A DNA stretch of 64,000 nt. Source: Paenibacillus odorifer (GTDB lineage: Bacteria > Bacillota > Bacilli > Paenibacillales > Paenibacillaceae). A program made the translations under genes and the position numbers. The notes under the pieces are model-generated. The model saw only the letters and a list, made by a program, of their open reading frames with translations, made no database searches and had not been told where the DNA came from. The DNA lies in contig NZ_CP009428.1 of NCBI RefSeq assembly GCF_000758725.1, forward strand, positions 806,001-870,000, given 5' to 3'. Within the stretch, counting starts at the first letter, position 1, and each line of letters begins with the position of its first letter. Positions 1-7,312 of this stretch are shown here, piece after piece.

Positions 1-1
1 A

Positions 2-160
2 TCGATTAAGATCGATACAAAGGTAGCTACGATTTCGGTCAGCCCGCAGGATTTAAAATATGTGAAGCAAGTGAATTATCATGGGAGACGCTGCATTTTG
101 ATTGAGGTTGACGAAGATGCCGTGATCGAAGGATTCACACTTACTACAGAGAATCTTTAG
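2..160 (+). CDS. C-terminal end of an unidentified protein (partial)
   Basis: An open frame enters the window at its left edge and stops at 158-160. The 52 visible residues include KYVKQVNYHGRRC and ILIEVDEDAVIEGF. I do not recognise the family. A strong hairpin follows 20 bases later, so this is the last gene of its transcript. The start and most of the protein lie outside the window. Confidence 0.55.
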   Translation, partial: SIKIDTKVATISVSPQDLKYVKQVNYHGRRCILIEVDEDAVIEGFTLTTENL

Positions 161-180
161 ACCGCTTCAACAATGTTATG

Positions 181-226
181 GGCTATCCTTAAAGTCTTTG
201 AACAAGACTAAGGATAGCCCAATTTG
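181..226 (+). terminator. Rho-independent terminator of the left-edge gene
   Basis: An 11-base arm GGCTATCCTTA (181-191) pairs with TAAGGATAGCC (209-219), and a GTCTT/AAGAC stem extends it inward. It is followed by a T-rich tail on the + strand. The other strand lacks a clear T run, so it mainly serves the left-edge gene. Confidence 0.75.
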
Positions 227-233
227 TTTTGTG

Positions 234-767
234 TCAAATACGGTGATTAAAGATATATTCGATATATTCTTTTGCGCTAGTATTAATTTCTTCATCGCTG
301 GCTTGAAATGAAGCTCCAAAAACAGCAAAGTACGGTAGGACTTCTGCGCCTACATGTTTGGCACCGGCGTTAAAGGGTGCGATCACTTCGTCTACGGTAA
401 AAGAAACAGAGCCCTCTGGCTGATAATTTTCTTTTTTATCACCAATGGACAGGGCCAGCCCTAACTTTTTCCCGTTAAGCTTGTTCCCGTTTGATCCATA
501 AGCCCATCCGTAAGCTAACACATCGTCAAACCATTTTTTTAATAGCGGCGGATAACTGTACCAATACAACGGGAATTGAAAGATCACATGGTCATATGCT
601 TCCATTAGATTCTGCTCTCTAGGAACATTAATATTCCAGTCAGGGTACTCCTTATAAATCTCATGAAGGGTAATGTCGTTGGGATATAATAGCAGTTCTT
701 CTTTCCAGCGCTGGTTGACCCTCGAATTCTCAAGGCCCGGATGCGCCAAAATCACTAGTGTTTTCAT
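234..767 (-). CDS. NAD(P)H oxidoreductase, flavodoxin fold (YwrO/MdaB/KefF type)
   Basis: This 177-residue protein belongs to the flavodoxin-fold NAD(P)H dehydrogenase (quinone) family, which uses FMN to reduce quinones or electrophilic compounds by two electrons in the cytosol. The N-terminal strand and phosphate-binding loop (KTLVILAHPGLENSRVN), the FQFPLYWYSYPPLLKKWFDDV segment and the GxKLGLALSIG strand are typical of the family, and the length is normal. The start has a GGAG ribosome site. It is divergent from a remnant of an HxlR-family gene. HxlR regulators often control such reductases from the divergent position, so this gene was probably under that control. The physiological substrate is not evident. 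Confidence 0.85.
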   Translation of the reverse strand: MKTLVILAHPGLENSRVNQRWKEELLLYPNDITLHEIYKEYPDWNINVPREQNLMEAYDHVIFQFPLYWYSYPPLLKKWFDDVLAYGWAYGSNGNKLNGKKLGLALSIGDKKENYQPEGSVSFTVDEVIAPFNAGAKHVGAEVLPYFAVFGASFQASDEEINTSAKEYIEYIFNHRI

Positions 768-803
768 GATGAATCTCCATTCTCAGGCCTATATTATTTA
801 TGA

Positions 804-831
804 ATATTATTATTATCTTGCAGGTTGTAAA
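804..831 (-). promoter_or_regulatory. Predicted sigma-A promoter of the flavodoxin-fold reductase
   Basis: On the minus strand TTTACA (826-831) is followed after 16 bases by TAATAT (804-809), about 37 bases upstream of the reductase start codon. The dyad at 841-879 lies just upstream of the -35 box. Confidence 0.6.
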
Positions 832-840
832 AAAAGAAAA

Positions 841-879
841 TACACACAATAAAGTAAGATGGTTACTTCGAGGTGTGTA
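841..879. promoter_or_regulatory. Interrupted dyad, probable HxlR-type operator
   Basis: The arm TACACACAATAAAGTAA (841-857) and the arm TTACTTCGAGGTGTGTA (863-879) are inverted copies matching at 13 of 17 positions around a 5-base spacer. The outer TACACAC/GTGTGTA and inner AAGTAA/TTACTT blocks match exactly. It lies between the reductase and the HxlR remnant, where HxlR/YodB-type regulators bind. The assignment to HxlR is inferred from position. Confidence 0.6.
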
Positions 880-934
880 CTGGACCCAGAAAAAAATATA
901 TGCAACAATGAAGTTTTGAGTAAGCTTAATTTGA

Positions 935-1201
935 TCATTTGAATTACAGCGTAATATTCAGGGCATCTCACAAAAGGTTCTGATCCAGCAGCTTCGTGAA
1001 CTTGAGAGGGATGGGCTTGTCAAAAGATTCGTGTACCAGCAGATGCCGCCAAAAGTTGAATACAGCCTCACGGAATATGGCGTTACAGCCAATAAGATCG
1101 TGGATGTTATGTGTTCTTGGGGAAAAGAAAATATAAAAATAAGACAAAGACGAGGAGAAGAGATCGTCTTGTTGGAGGATACATGTCCTGGAGCAAATTA
1201 A
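935..1201 (+). pseudogene. HxlR-family regulator remnant, N-terminal half missing
   Basis: The frame encodes the second half of an HxlR winged helix: LQRNIQGISQKVLIQQ, LRELERDGLVKR, then VEYSLTEYG. The usual N-terminal part (Cys-Pro, LIGGKW motif) is absent, and the frame is closed by a stop at 932-934 directly upstream. About 88 codons remain against 105-120 in intact members. The 3' end overlaps the next gene by 19 bases. It was probably the regulator of the divergent reductase and is now inactivated by a deletion. Confidence 0.75.
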
Positions 1202-1752
1202 AGCAACAACTGGAGAGTTTTCTATGTCCTGCGTTATCCGGCAAGGTTGAATATCGTGCAAGCAGTTACCGTTATTTACCTGATAAATCAGGGAGCTGTT
1301 ATATTTCGGTAGATAAAAAGAACGTACTCAATATGAATGATAGAACTAGCTCAATCAGATGGTATCAGACGGAGCAGGAGATTAAGAATGATTCAGAACT
1401 CCAAATTCCAATCCGCCCTGAAGACATCGAAGCGGTTAGAAAAGATAGTAAAGGGATCATCCCGGAGGATCGTCTAATAGTCATTGCAAGAAGCAGAAAG
1501 ATATCAGAAGTTGCAAAGGAGCTTTTGTCAGCACAGACCTCATTAAGTAAATCGAATTTTATCGTTATAGCTAATAAGTTTCTATCTACTTCTATAGAGG
1601 AAAGCATAGAGAGTGATGATATCTTATTGAATATTCTGGCTTTAGTGGACAGACGGGTTGGGAAAAAGCGGATTTTAAACATGAGCGAGAAGATGCAGTT
1701 GAAGCATCCGATTGTGCAATATTTTTATGAACTACGGCGTAGTACATTGTGA
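1183..1752 (+). CDS. SF0329 family protein
   Basis: The 189-residue protein starts at an ATG preceded by GGAGG (1174-1178); a longer frame open from 1111 lacks such a site. The N-terminal WSKLKQQLESFLCPALSGKVEY, the YISVDKK block and the C-terminal LALVDRRVGKKRI block match my memory of the SF0329 family of Bacilli, whose function is unknown. No membrane segment or signal peptide is visible. It overlaps the HxlR remnant and sits 22 bases before a decayed metallo-hydrolase gene, so the three may have been one transcript. The family call is from recall and was not searched. Confidence 0.65.
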   Translation: MSWSKLKQQLESFLCPALSGKVEYRASSYRYLPDKSGSCYISVDKKNVLNMNDRTSSIRWYQTEQEIKNDSELQIPIRPEDIEAVRKDSKGIIPEDRLIVIARSRKISEVAKELLSAQTSLSKSNFIVIANKFLSTSIEESIESDDILLNILALVDRRVGKKRILNMSEKMQLKHPIVQYFYELRRSTL

Positions 1753-1774
1753 ATACAGGAGAGGAACCCATAGG

Positions 1775-2161
1775 ATGAAACTGAAACAAATAAATGACTC
1801 TATTTATTATTTAGAAAATGTCAGAGAAACAGACAGACCTGTTTTGGGATATGTTTTAGGTGACAGCTTTTCAATAATGATTGATTGTGGCAATTCAAAA
1901 TCGCATTTAGATGCCTTTATAAAGTGTTTAGATGATAACAATCTGCCACGTCCCAAATATGCTTTGATCACGCACGTTTGATAAGATGCACATAGCGGGG
2001 ATTATTATCATGGAGAAGGTAAAATTGATCCAATAAAAATGAAAGAATATATTGAGCTTTTATCGACTCTTTCATTTACTACGTATATCCCAGGGCACGA
2101 CGCCCCTATGAGCAAGGAACAAATCATTCCCTTGTTAAATAGATTTTGTGAGGTAAAGTAA
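1775..2161 (+). pseudogene. Metallo-beta-lactamase-fold hydrolase with an internal deletion
   Basis: The first 68 codons read like the start of an MBL-fold hydrolase (IMIDCGNSKSHL, then PKYALITHV), but the frame stops exactly where the metal-binding HxHxDH motif should follow ITHV. In another frame, from about 1985, the family's C-terminal part continues (GDYYHGEGKIDP, then TYIPGHDAP) to a stop at 2159-2161. The metal-binding core and most of the middle are gone, so the product cannot be active. Loss of the centre by deletion explains this better than a sequencing error. Confidence 0.75.
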
Positions 2162-2261
2162 AGGGGAACCGTATCATTAGGGCGAAATTTTGTGAACTGT
2201 TAATTAAGCAGGTTTAGCAACAGGGAGTATTTTTAACTCATCGATAGAATTAGGTAATACA

Positions 2262-2270
2262 TGATATAAT
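2262..2270 (+). promoter_or_regulatory. Extended -10 promoter of the AbiF-like gene
   Basis: A perfect TATAAT (2265-2270) is preceded by TG one base upstream, giving an extended -10. No good -35 is visible 17 bases before it. The start codon lies about 36 bases downstream. Confidence 0.6.
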
Positions 2271-2306
2271 TGTCATAATGTTATCTAATAGGTGGTGAAT
2301 ATACTT

Positions 2307-3470
2307 TTGAAAAGAGCATCAACAAAAGAGTTATTGAAGTTTAAACAATCTTTAAGTCCACTTAAAAGAATAGAGGCTAAAGATGAAGTTGCAGCTACGG
2401 TAGAAGATTTACTGATTTTGAGCAAAGAACCTGTTTTGAATTTGGTAGAAAAGACGAAATTAAAAGAGAAGTTATCAGTAGAAGAGCAAATCGAGTATTT
2501 AAAATTTAAAGGCATTACTTTCAATTCCTATAATGAGTCATTAGCTAAAGAAATATTAACGGATCGAACTTACTATTATAAAGTTACTGCTTTCAGAAAG
2601 AATTTTAATAAAGATAGAGATAACAAATACACAAATGTTGATTTTTCAATTTTAAATGATTTAGCTACAATAGATATGCATTTTAGGTATTTATTTTTAA
2701 AGTTGTCTTTAGATATCGAACATAATATAAAATCTTTAATTATTCGCTTGATAACTGAGAGTGATGAAGATGGTTTTGAAATTATTGATGAGTATAAATT
2801 ATTTGAGTTAGAAAGTTATAGACGAAAACTTATAACAAAAGAACTAACGCTTGAAGTAATCGAAAATAAAATGAAAAAATATGAAACTATAGATAAAAAG
2901 TTATTGGAGGCATTTAAGTCTCAAAGAGATTATAGCTATGATTTGATTGTTAAAAGGAAAAACAAACCTTCCATATGGGTACTCATTGAATTAATGTCTT
3001 ATGGTCAATTATGTTTCTTTATTAATTTTTATGTTCAAAAAAAGAAATATAAATATAAAGAATTAAAACTGGCGAATAGCCTATTATTTGATTCGAAAAA
3101 TATTAGAGATTCCTCTGCACATAGTAGACCTATTATTTTTAATATTGTAGGGCCTAATCAATTTTTAATATCTAATGAAAAGCATATAAAATTGCAAGTT
3201 CGAAATTATATAACTCAAAATTGTAATATGAGTGATTCAAGTACTAATATTCTACTTAGAAATCTTAAAACACATGATATTACTGCCCTACTGTATTTAC
3301 ATGATTATTATGTTAAAGGAAGAATTTCAAGAGTTGAACGTAAAAAAGAATTAGTAAGTCTCATTAAAAGATGTAGATTGAAGAAATCCTTTTATGAAGA
3401 ACATTCAGAGTTTGGAGAGATAATGTACATTTTATTCAAACTGGTCAGAAATTATAAAGTGAAACCTTAA
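2307..3470 (+). CDS. Abi family (AbiF/AbiD-like, Abi_2) HEPN-domain protein
   Basis: This is a 387-residue member of the Abi_2 group of abortive-infection proteins, predicted HEPN-fold RNases or toxins acting in the cytosol. Marks of the family are EEQIEYLKFKGI near residue 60, the helix with LSLDIEHNIKSLI near 133-146, PSIWVLIELMSYGQL near 221-235, and the HEPN motif R-x4-H (Arg267-His272 in RDSSAH). I place the start at TTG 2307, nine bases after AGGTGGTG; an upstream GTG at 2292 lies inside that ribosome site. The gene is much more AT-rich than its surroundings, which suggests horizontal gain. A well-formed small RNA gene begins 8 bases after the stop. AbiF genes are known to occur beside a conserved RNA (abiF RNA motif), so the pair is probably one defence or toxin-antitoxin unit. 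Confidence 0.8.
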   Translation: MKRASTKELLKFKQSLSPLKRIEAKDEVAATVEDLLILSKEPVLNLVEKTKLKEKLSVEEQIEYLKFKGITFNSYNESLAKEILTDRTYYYKVTAFRKNFNKDRDNKYTNVDFSILNDLATIDMHFRYLFLKLSLDIEHNIKSLIIRLITESDEDGFEIIDEYKLFELESYRRKLITKELTLEVIENKMKKYETIDKKLLEAFKSQRDYSYDLIVKRKNKPSIWVLIELMSYGQLCFFINFYVQKKKYKYKELKLANSLLFDSKNIRDSSAHSRPIIFNIVGPNQFLISNEKHIKLQVRNYITQNCNMSDSSTNILLRNLKTHDITALLYLHDYYVKGRISRVERKKELVSLIKRCRLKKSFYEEHSEFGEIMYILFKLVRNYKVKP

Positions 3471-3477
3471 GATGTTA

Positions 3478-3506
3478 TTGACTTGACTATTTTACAGTGG
3501 TAAAAT
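3478..3506 (+). promoter_or_regulatory. Sigma-A promoter of the small RNA beside the AbiF-like gene
   Basis: TTGACT (3478-3483) and TAAAAT (3501-3506) are separated by exactly 17 bases. No coding frame follows; the promoter leads directly into a structured region that ends in a terminator. Confidence 0.8.
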
Positions 3507-3512
3507 TCAGTT

Positions 3513-3632
3513 TAGATGAAAGACCCTTCCGCAAGGTCGTCTGGAAAATAGGGTAACAGCTATTTCTAGATTAAAGGAATCAAAATCCTTGAAACAATTA
3601 TTACTTGTGTAATTGTTTCAGGGATTTTTTAG
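3513..3632 (+). ncRNA. Structured small RNA next to AbiF-like gene (abiF RNA-motif candidate)
   Basis: A transcript of about 120 nt is predicted from the promoter at 3478-3506 to a terminator. Hairpin A (3521-3542) pairs AGAC with GTCT and CCTT with AAGG around a CCGC loop. Hairpin B (3546-3565) pairs AAATAG with CTATTT around an eight-base GGUAACAG loop. UUUAGA near the 5' end can pair with UCUAGA at 3565-3570 to close both hairpins. TTCC in hairpin A could pair with GGAA at 3576-3579 as a pseudoknot. No ribosome site with a start codon is visible. The position suggests an RNA antitoxin or guide-like partner of the AbiF-like protein. Identity with the Rfam abiF motif is inferred from context. 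Confidence 0.7.
3582..3632 (+). terminator. Terminator of the small RNA
   Basis: A 19-bp stem joins 3582-3600 to 3610-3628 with one G-U pair and a 9-base loop, and ends in a T6 run. It is one of the strongest terminators in the window. Confidence 0.9.
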
Positions 3633-3716
3633 TATCTAAATTATTTATAGAACTTAACTTATCACTATCACGGAGAACCTTATCATAAGTAAGTGAGGTT
3701 TTGATTTGAAGGTAAA

Positions 3717-3759
3717 GAAGCTTACTCAAAATAATTAAATCTTGGGTAGGCTTTCTTTT
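3717..3759 (+). terminator. Second terminator-like hairpin in the non-coding stretch
   Basis: The arm GAAGCTTACTCAA (3717-3729) pairs with TTGGGTAGGCTTTC (3742-3755), with two G-U pairs and one bulge, and is followed by TTTT. No gene ends before it other than the small RNA. It may be a backup terminator or the end of another short transcript. Apart from this hairpin and the toxin remnant near 4000, I see nothing recognisable in 3633-4132. Confidence 0.45.
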
Positions 3760-3999
3760 GAGCTATCAGTAATTCAACTTAGTCCTACTGTGCTTGTAAA
3801 GTCTGAGCTCGCCATGTGGACATACTTGCTGAAGTAAGGGACTATCTTAGTACCTTTTAAACTTCGCCCTCGGATGATATGGGGAGCCTTATCACATAAC
3901 AGCTTATTTTATTAGGTGAATTGTTAGGTATGAATTCGGTAGTGTACCGGACGCATGCCTTTTTGTTGTGCCTGATGGGGCAGTTCATAGGGGGTGGCT

Positions 4000-4060
4000 T
4001 ATTTGCGTTTATTGGGAAGCAGCGTTACGATTAATCATAAGCAGCCTTGCTTCAAACCCC
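4000..4060 (-). pseudogene. Decayed holin-like type I toxin gene
   Basis: Read on the minus strand this resembles the toxin at 13602-13682. Both share TTTGAAGCA near the start, CTTATG in the middle, and the end CCAATAAACGCAAATA. Here about 12 bases of the middle are missing and the frame is shifted, so the hydrophobic segment is destroyed. The matching antisense-side sequence (GCATGCCTTT near 3953, and ATTTGCGTTTATTGG at 4001) is also shared, so a whole toxin/antisense module was once present. Confidence 0.55.
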
Positions 4061-4132
4061 TCCTGAGCTATTAGAAATCTTAGACGAATTATACATCGAT
4101 GGCTGGGGACATGTACAGAAAGGGAAACAGAA

Positions 4133-4891
4133 ATGGATAAGAAAATAAGCGTAGAGAATCTAAAACTGACACCACAAAATGATACTTATTATATTGCTTG
4201 GAGTATCGGAGTCGATAAGAGGTATAAAAAGCATATGAAAAAAGAAATAAAGAGCCAACTCACAGACGTTCTAGGATCCATGACTCAAAATAATGCTGTG
4301 GAGGATATTTCAGTTTACAGTCATAACAAAACAGCCGAAAAACATGGAGAATTCATTATATGGGATTATCTTATCCTAATGCAGATCAAGGAAAAAGAAG
4401 ATGCCGAAATCATTTTACCTAACTTAAAAAATGTGAATATACCTTTCGTGCTCGAAACAATCCGTATGGAGTTACTTGTAACTACACCAAACAGTACGTA
4501 CCCTACACCAGGGGAAGGCGCGAGAAAACGGCATGTAAAGCCATTTTATGCAATTGAATATGTCGATGTTCAGCCTAATCATTTAGATGAATTCCGGGAC
4601 ATAATGATTAACAATAACGGACCGGCAATGAAGTACATAATGGAGGAAGCGAGATGGTGTCATAATTTTTATGCATTAGAAACGCTGACTGTCTTCTATC
4701 ATAATTCAAGTTATCCTACTTGGAATCAGATTCATGTCATAGGTTTGTATTTGGAATCAATTTTTCTATATAAAAAAGATTTCTCAAAAGGGCTGGCACT
4801 GACCCACAGCATTTCATTTGAAGAAAACTTTGCGCAGTTAAAGAAGATAAGAACCATGTTATATAAAACGATCGGGAGAAAGATGATCTAG
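4133..4891 (+). CDS. Hypothetical protein, possibly two ferredoxin-like (ABM-type) repeats
   Basis: I do not recognise this 252-residue protein. It has no signal peptide or membrane segment. Two halves look alike in general plan: each has a strand-rich stretch (TYYIAWSIGVDKRYKKHM near 18-35, and FYAIEYVDVQPNHLDEFRDIM near 138-158) followed by helices, reminiscent of dimeric alpha/beta-barrel (antibiotic biosynthesis monooxygenase-like) domains. That comparison is only an impression. The ribosome site is weak (AAGGGAAA before the ATG). It is convergent with the AraC-type gene and stands outside any visible operon. Confidence 0.6.
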   Translation: MDKKISVENLKLTPQNDTYYIAWSIGVDKRYKKHMKKEIKSQLTDVLGSMTQNNAVEDISVYSHNKTAEKHGEFIIWDYLILMQIKEKEDAEIILPNLKNVNIPFVLETIRMELLVTTPNSTYPTPGEGARKRHVKPFYAIEYVDVQPNHLDEFRDIMINNNGPAMKYIMEEARWCHNFYALETLTVFYHNSSYPTWNQIHVIGLYLESIFLYKKDFSKGLALTHSISFEENFAQLKKIRTMLYKTIGRKMI

Positions 4892-4913
4892 AATAGACCA
4901 ATGGATCAATGGA

Positions 4914-5855
4914 TCAAACCCACCCCGTAAACTCCAATATAGACGCTTTAGCGGATTGTGCTTCGGATTGTGCGCCTTTACGCCATTGTTTAGGTGACTC
5001 ACCCATAAGCTTGGAGAAACATCGGTTGAAGCTGGATATGGACTGAAAACCGACTTGCTCAGAGATGGAGAGAATGGAATCGTCCGTACTTTTTAACTGC
5101 TTGCAGGCCTCTTCAATACGGGTACTGTTTAGGAAGTCGAGAGGTGCGGACCCCATAATCTCATGGAATTTCCTGCGGAAATGAGTGGTACTTAGGTGGC
5201 ACAGATCAGCTAAAAAATCGATGGTAATCGGCATCATGTAGTTTTTAGTGATGTATTCCAGAACGGGTGAGATGACAAAATCGCCCTTCAGGCTATGCTC
5301 TGTGTCTTGATTAATCAAGGGTTCATTCCGGGAATGAATTCTAAGAAGCTCTATATAAAGCGATAACAATAAGCCGTAGGCACTTTCTTGATAGTAAGGA
5401 TTTTTTTGCTTCAATTCCTCTAAGACCGATGTCGCAAGGGTATAAACCTTGGGATGTTCCTCTTTGTTCAAAATACAGTTTGTTCCCTTAATTGCCCACA
5501 GATTCGGCTCAAAGTTGCTGTAAGCGCTCTTGAAGGATTGCTGAAAAAGATCCTCAGGCGAAAAAAAGATATAAGACCACAGACTGGCTTCATTCGGCGA
5601 ACTATAAGTTGTATGAGGGAGATACCTAGGGATGAAGGTCACATCTCCGGCTTTAAAAGGCACAGATTCTCCTTTGATCTCCATGATGCCGCTATCCGAA
5701 TGGCAAATGCCAATCTCCAAATGATTATGGAAATGCAGATGTTCACTTTTAATATCAGAAATCTTCCAACGTTCACCGCTTAACAGCAGGATAGGAAAGT
5801 TTATCGGTAAGCTGTAGTGGCGGTATTCAATGACGGGCTTCTTTTTTCTGGGCAT
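4914..5855 (-). CDS. AraC-family transcriptional regulator with N-terminal cupin
   Basis: This 313-residue regulator has an N-terminal cupin-type sensing domain (HLHFHNHLEIGICHSDSG near 39-56, then FKAGDVTFIPRYLPH) and two C-terminal helix-turn-helix units (residues about 195-295: TIDFLADLCHLSTTHFRRKF and SISEQVGFQSISSFNRCF). The domain order and length are typical of AraC/XylS regulators of sugar use. It is divergent from the GH105-GH112 pair, which it most likely activates in response to a sugar from pectin. The effector cannot be read from sequence. Confidence 0.9.
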   Translation of the reverse strand: MPRKKKPVIEYRHYSLPINFPILLLSGERWKISDIKSEHLHFHNHLEIGICHSDSGIMEIKGESVPFKAGDVTFIPRYLPHTTYSSPNEASLWSYIFFSPEDLFQQSFKSAYSNFEPNLWAIKGTNCILNKEEHPKVYTLATSVLEELKQKNPYYQESAYGLLLSLYIELLRIHSRNEPLINQDTEHSLKGDFVISPVLEYITKNYMMPITIDFLADLCHLSTTHFRRKFHEIMGSAPLDFLNSTRIEEACKQLKSTDDSILSISEQVGFQSISSFNRCFSKLMGESPKQWRKGAQSEAQSAKASILEFTGWV

Positions 5856-5974
5856 ATTCTCAATACTCCCATTCTTATTACGTAGGTTGAGTAGATTATA
5901 GGTTAACGTTATATCAAATTCAACTATATAAAGAGAACTTGATATTATACAATTTTGGAAAAAAAGTGGCGGAG

Positions 5975-6093
5975 GAGAAGTTTGGAACTGTAGGAGCGTT
6001 AGCGTCCGCCTTTGTCAGCAGATTTCCACCGCGAAGAGCGGTATAAAATCAAGAAATCTGCAGACAACAGCGGCCGGAAGTCCAAACATTCTC
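5975..6093. repeat. Nested palindromic intergenic element
   Basis: The outer arms GAGAAGTTTGGA (5975-5986) and TCCAAACATTCTC (6081-6093) pair with one bulge. Inside are GGAGCG/CGTCC, a GCAGATTT/AAATCTGC stem and an ACCGC/GCGGT hairpin. It has no coding frame, is GC-richer than its flanks, and looks like the dispersed palindromic elements I recall from Paenibacillus genomes. Only one copy lies in this window, so the repeat status rests on recall. The rest of 5856-6280 holds only the promoter region and the cre-like site. Confidence 0.5.
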
Positions 6094-6206
6094 TGTAGTC
6101 ACGGCCAATCCCGAAATATAAGAACTACTAGTTAATGGTTGAAATTGCACAGTTTAGTTATGAATATGCTTAGAATCAGACCATTTTACTACTTACAATA
6201 GAGTTA

Positions 6207-6219
6207 GTAAAGCGTTTAC
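6207..6219. promoter_or_regulatory. cre-like CcpA site before the GH105 gene
   Basis: GTAAAGCGTTTAC has perfect GTAAA/TTTAC arms around GCG and fits the catabolite-responsive element consensus. It lies about 60 bases before the GH105 start, consistent with glucose repression of the operon. Confidence 0.6.
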
Positions 6220-6280
6220 AATGTGGACGGACAGCTCTCAAGCGCCTTTGGGGGCGTGTGCGAAAGAGAGGAGAAACAAG

Positions 6281-7300
6281 ATGCTTCAATTAAATTATGA
6301 CAGAGAAGAGATTTTAAGGGTCATCGACAAAGTGGTCAGAAAAACAATGGCGATGGATTTAACATGGGACTGGCCTTGTGGTGTGGCTTATTATGGGGCA
6401 ACCAGAGCTTATGAAACTACAGGAAATAAAGAGTATTTGGATATGCTTGTCCAGTGGGCAGATGAATATATCGAGCTGGGTCTGCCGGATTGGACAGTTA
6501 ACACCTGTGCCATGGGCCATATGCTGATCACCTTGTATGAAGAAACAGGCAACCAGAAATATTGGGATATTGTGATGAGCAAGGTGGATTATCTGCAGAA
6601 CAATGCGCTTAGATTCGGAGATCATGTGTTGCAGCATACCGTCTCTATTTCTAATGATTTTCCAGAACAGGCATGGGCGGATACCTTGTTTATGGCGGCA
6701 TTTTTCCTGCTCCGTGTAGGAAGCAAGTTAAAGGATCAGGAAATGATCCAAGATGCCTTGAATCAATATTATTGGCATATCAAATACCTGCAAGATCCTA
6801 GCAGCGGGTTTTGGTACCACGGCTACAATAATGTGAAGCAGGATCACATGTCTGGACTTTTCTGGGGCAGAGCGAATGCTTGGGGCGCATACACTATGTC
6901 GCAAGTTAAAAAGCTTTTGAAAGAATGGTATTTGTATCCGCAGTGTATGGACGTGGAGTGTTCGCTGCGCGATCAGCTGGCCGCACTCAAGCTGGTGCAA
7001 ACGGAGAACGGCCTGTGGCGGACTGTACTAGATGACGAGGAGTCTTATGAAGAAGTATCCGCGTCTTGCGGCATTGCGGCTGCTATGATCGATAACGGCA
7101 ATCCGCTGCATACCAAATATGTGCAAAAGGCCCTGAAAGGTATTTTGAACAATATCAGTGATGATGGACGGGTACTAGGTGTTTCTGGCGGAACAGCGGT
7201 TATGAAGGATCGGGAAGGATACCGCAATATTCCAAAAGACTGGATTCAAGGCTGGGGTCAAGGCTTAGCATTAGCTTTTCTATCCGATATGCTTAAATAG
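6281..7300 (+). CDS. GH105/GH88-like unsaturated rhamnogalacturonyl hydrolase (YteR/YesR type)
   Basis: The 339-residue protein has the alpha/alpha-barrel pattern of family GH105, which removes unsaturated galacturonate from rhamnogalacturonan-I oligosaccharides in the cytosol by hydrating the double bond. Visible features are MDLTWDWPCGVAYYGATRAYE near the N-terminus, TVNTCAMGH, the AWADTLFMA segment holding the catalytic Asp region, and WGRANAWGAY. There is no signal peptide. I choose ATG 6281 because AGAGGAG precedes it; an in-frame ATG at 6221 lies in the cre-like region and would add 20 unrelated residues. It is co-transcribed with the GH112 gene 12 bases downstream and is probably controlled by the divergent AraC protein. 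Confidence 0.85.
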   Translation: MLQLNYDREEILRVIDKVVRKTMAMDLTWDWPCGVAYYGATRAYETTGNKEYLDMLVQWADEYIELGLPDWTVNTCAMGHMLITLYEETGNQKYWDIVMSKVDYLQNNALRFGDHVLQHTVSISNDFPEQAWADTLFMAAFFLLRVGSKLKDQEMIQDALNQYYWHIKYLQDPSSGFWYHGYNNVKQDHMSGLFWGRANAWGAYTMSQVKKLLKEWYLYPQCMDVECSLRDQLAALKLVQTENGLWRTVLDDEESYEEVSASCGIAAAMIDNGNPLHTKYVQKALKGILNNISDDGRVLGVSGGTAVMKDREGYRNIPKDWIQGWGQGLALAFLSDMLK

Positions 7301-7312
7301 GAGGGATCCAAG

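Noticed and set aside
968-1261. A minus-strand frame over the HxlR remnant
   Set aside because: The plus strand encodes a recognisable winged-helix half; the minus frame has no ribosome site.
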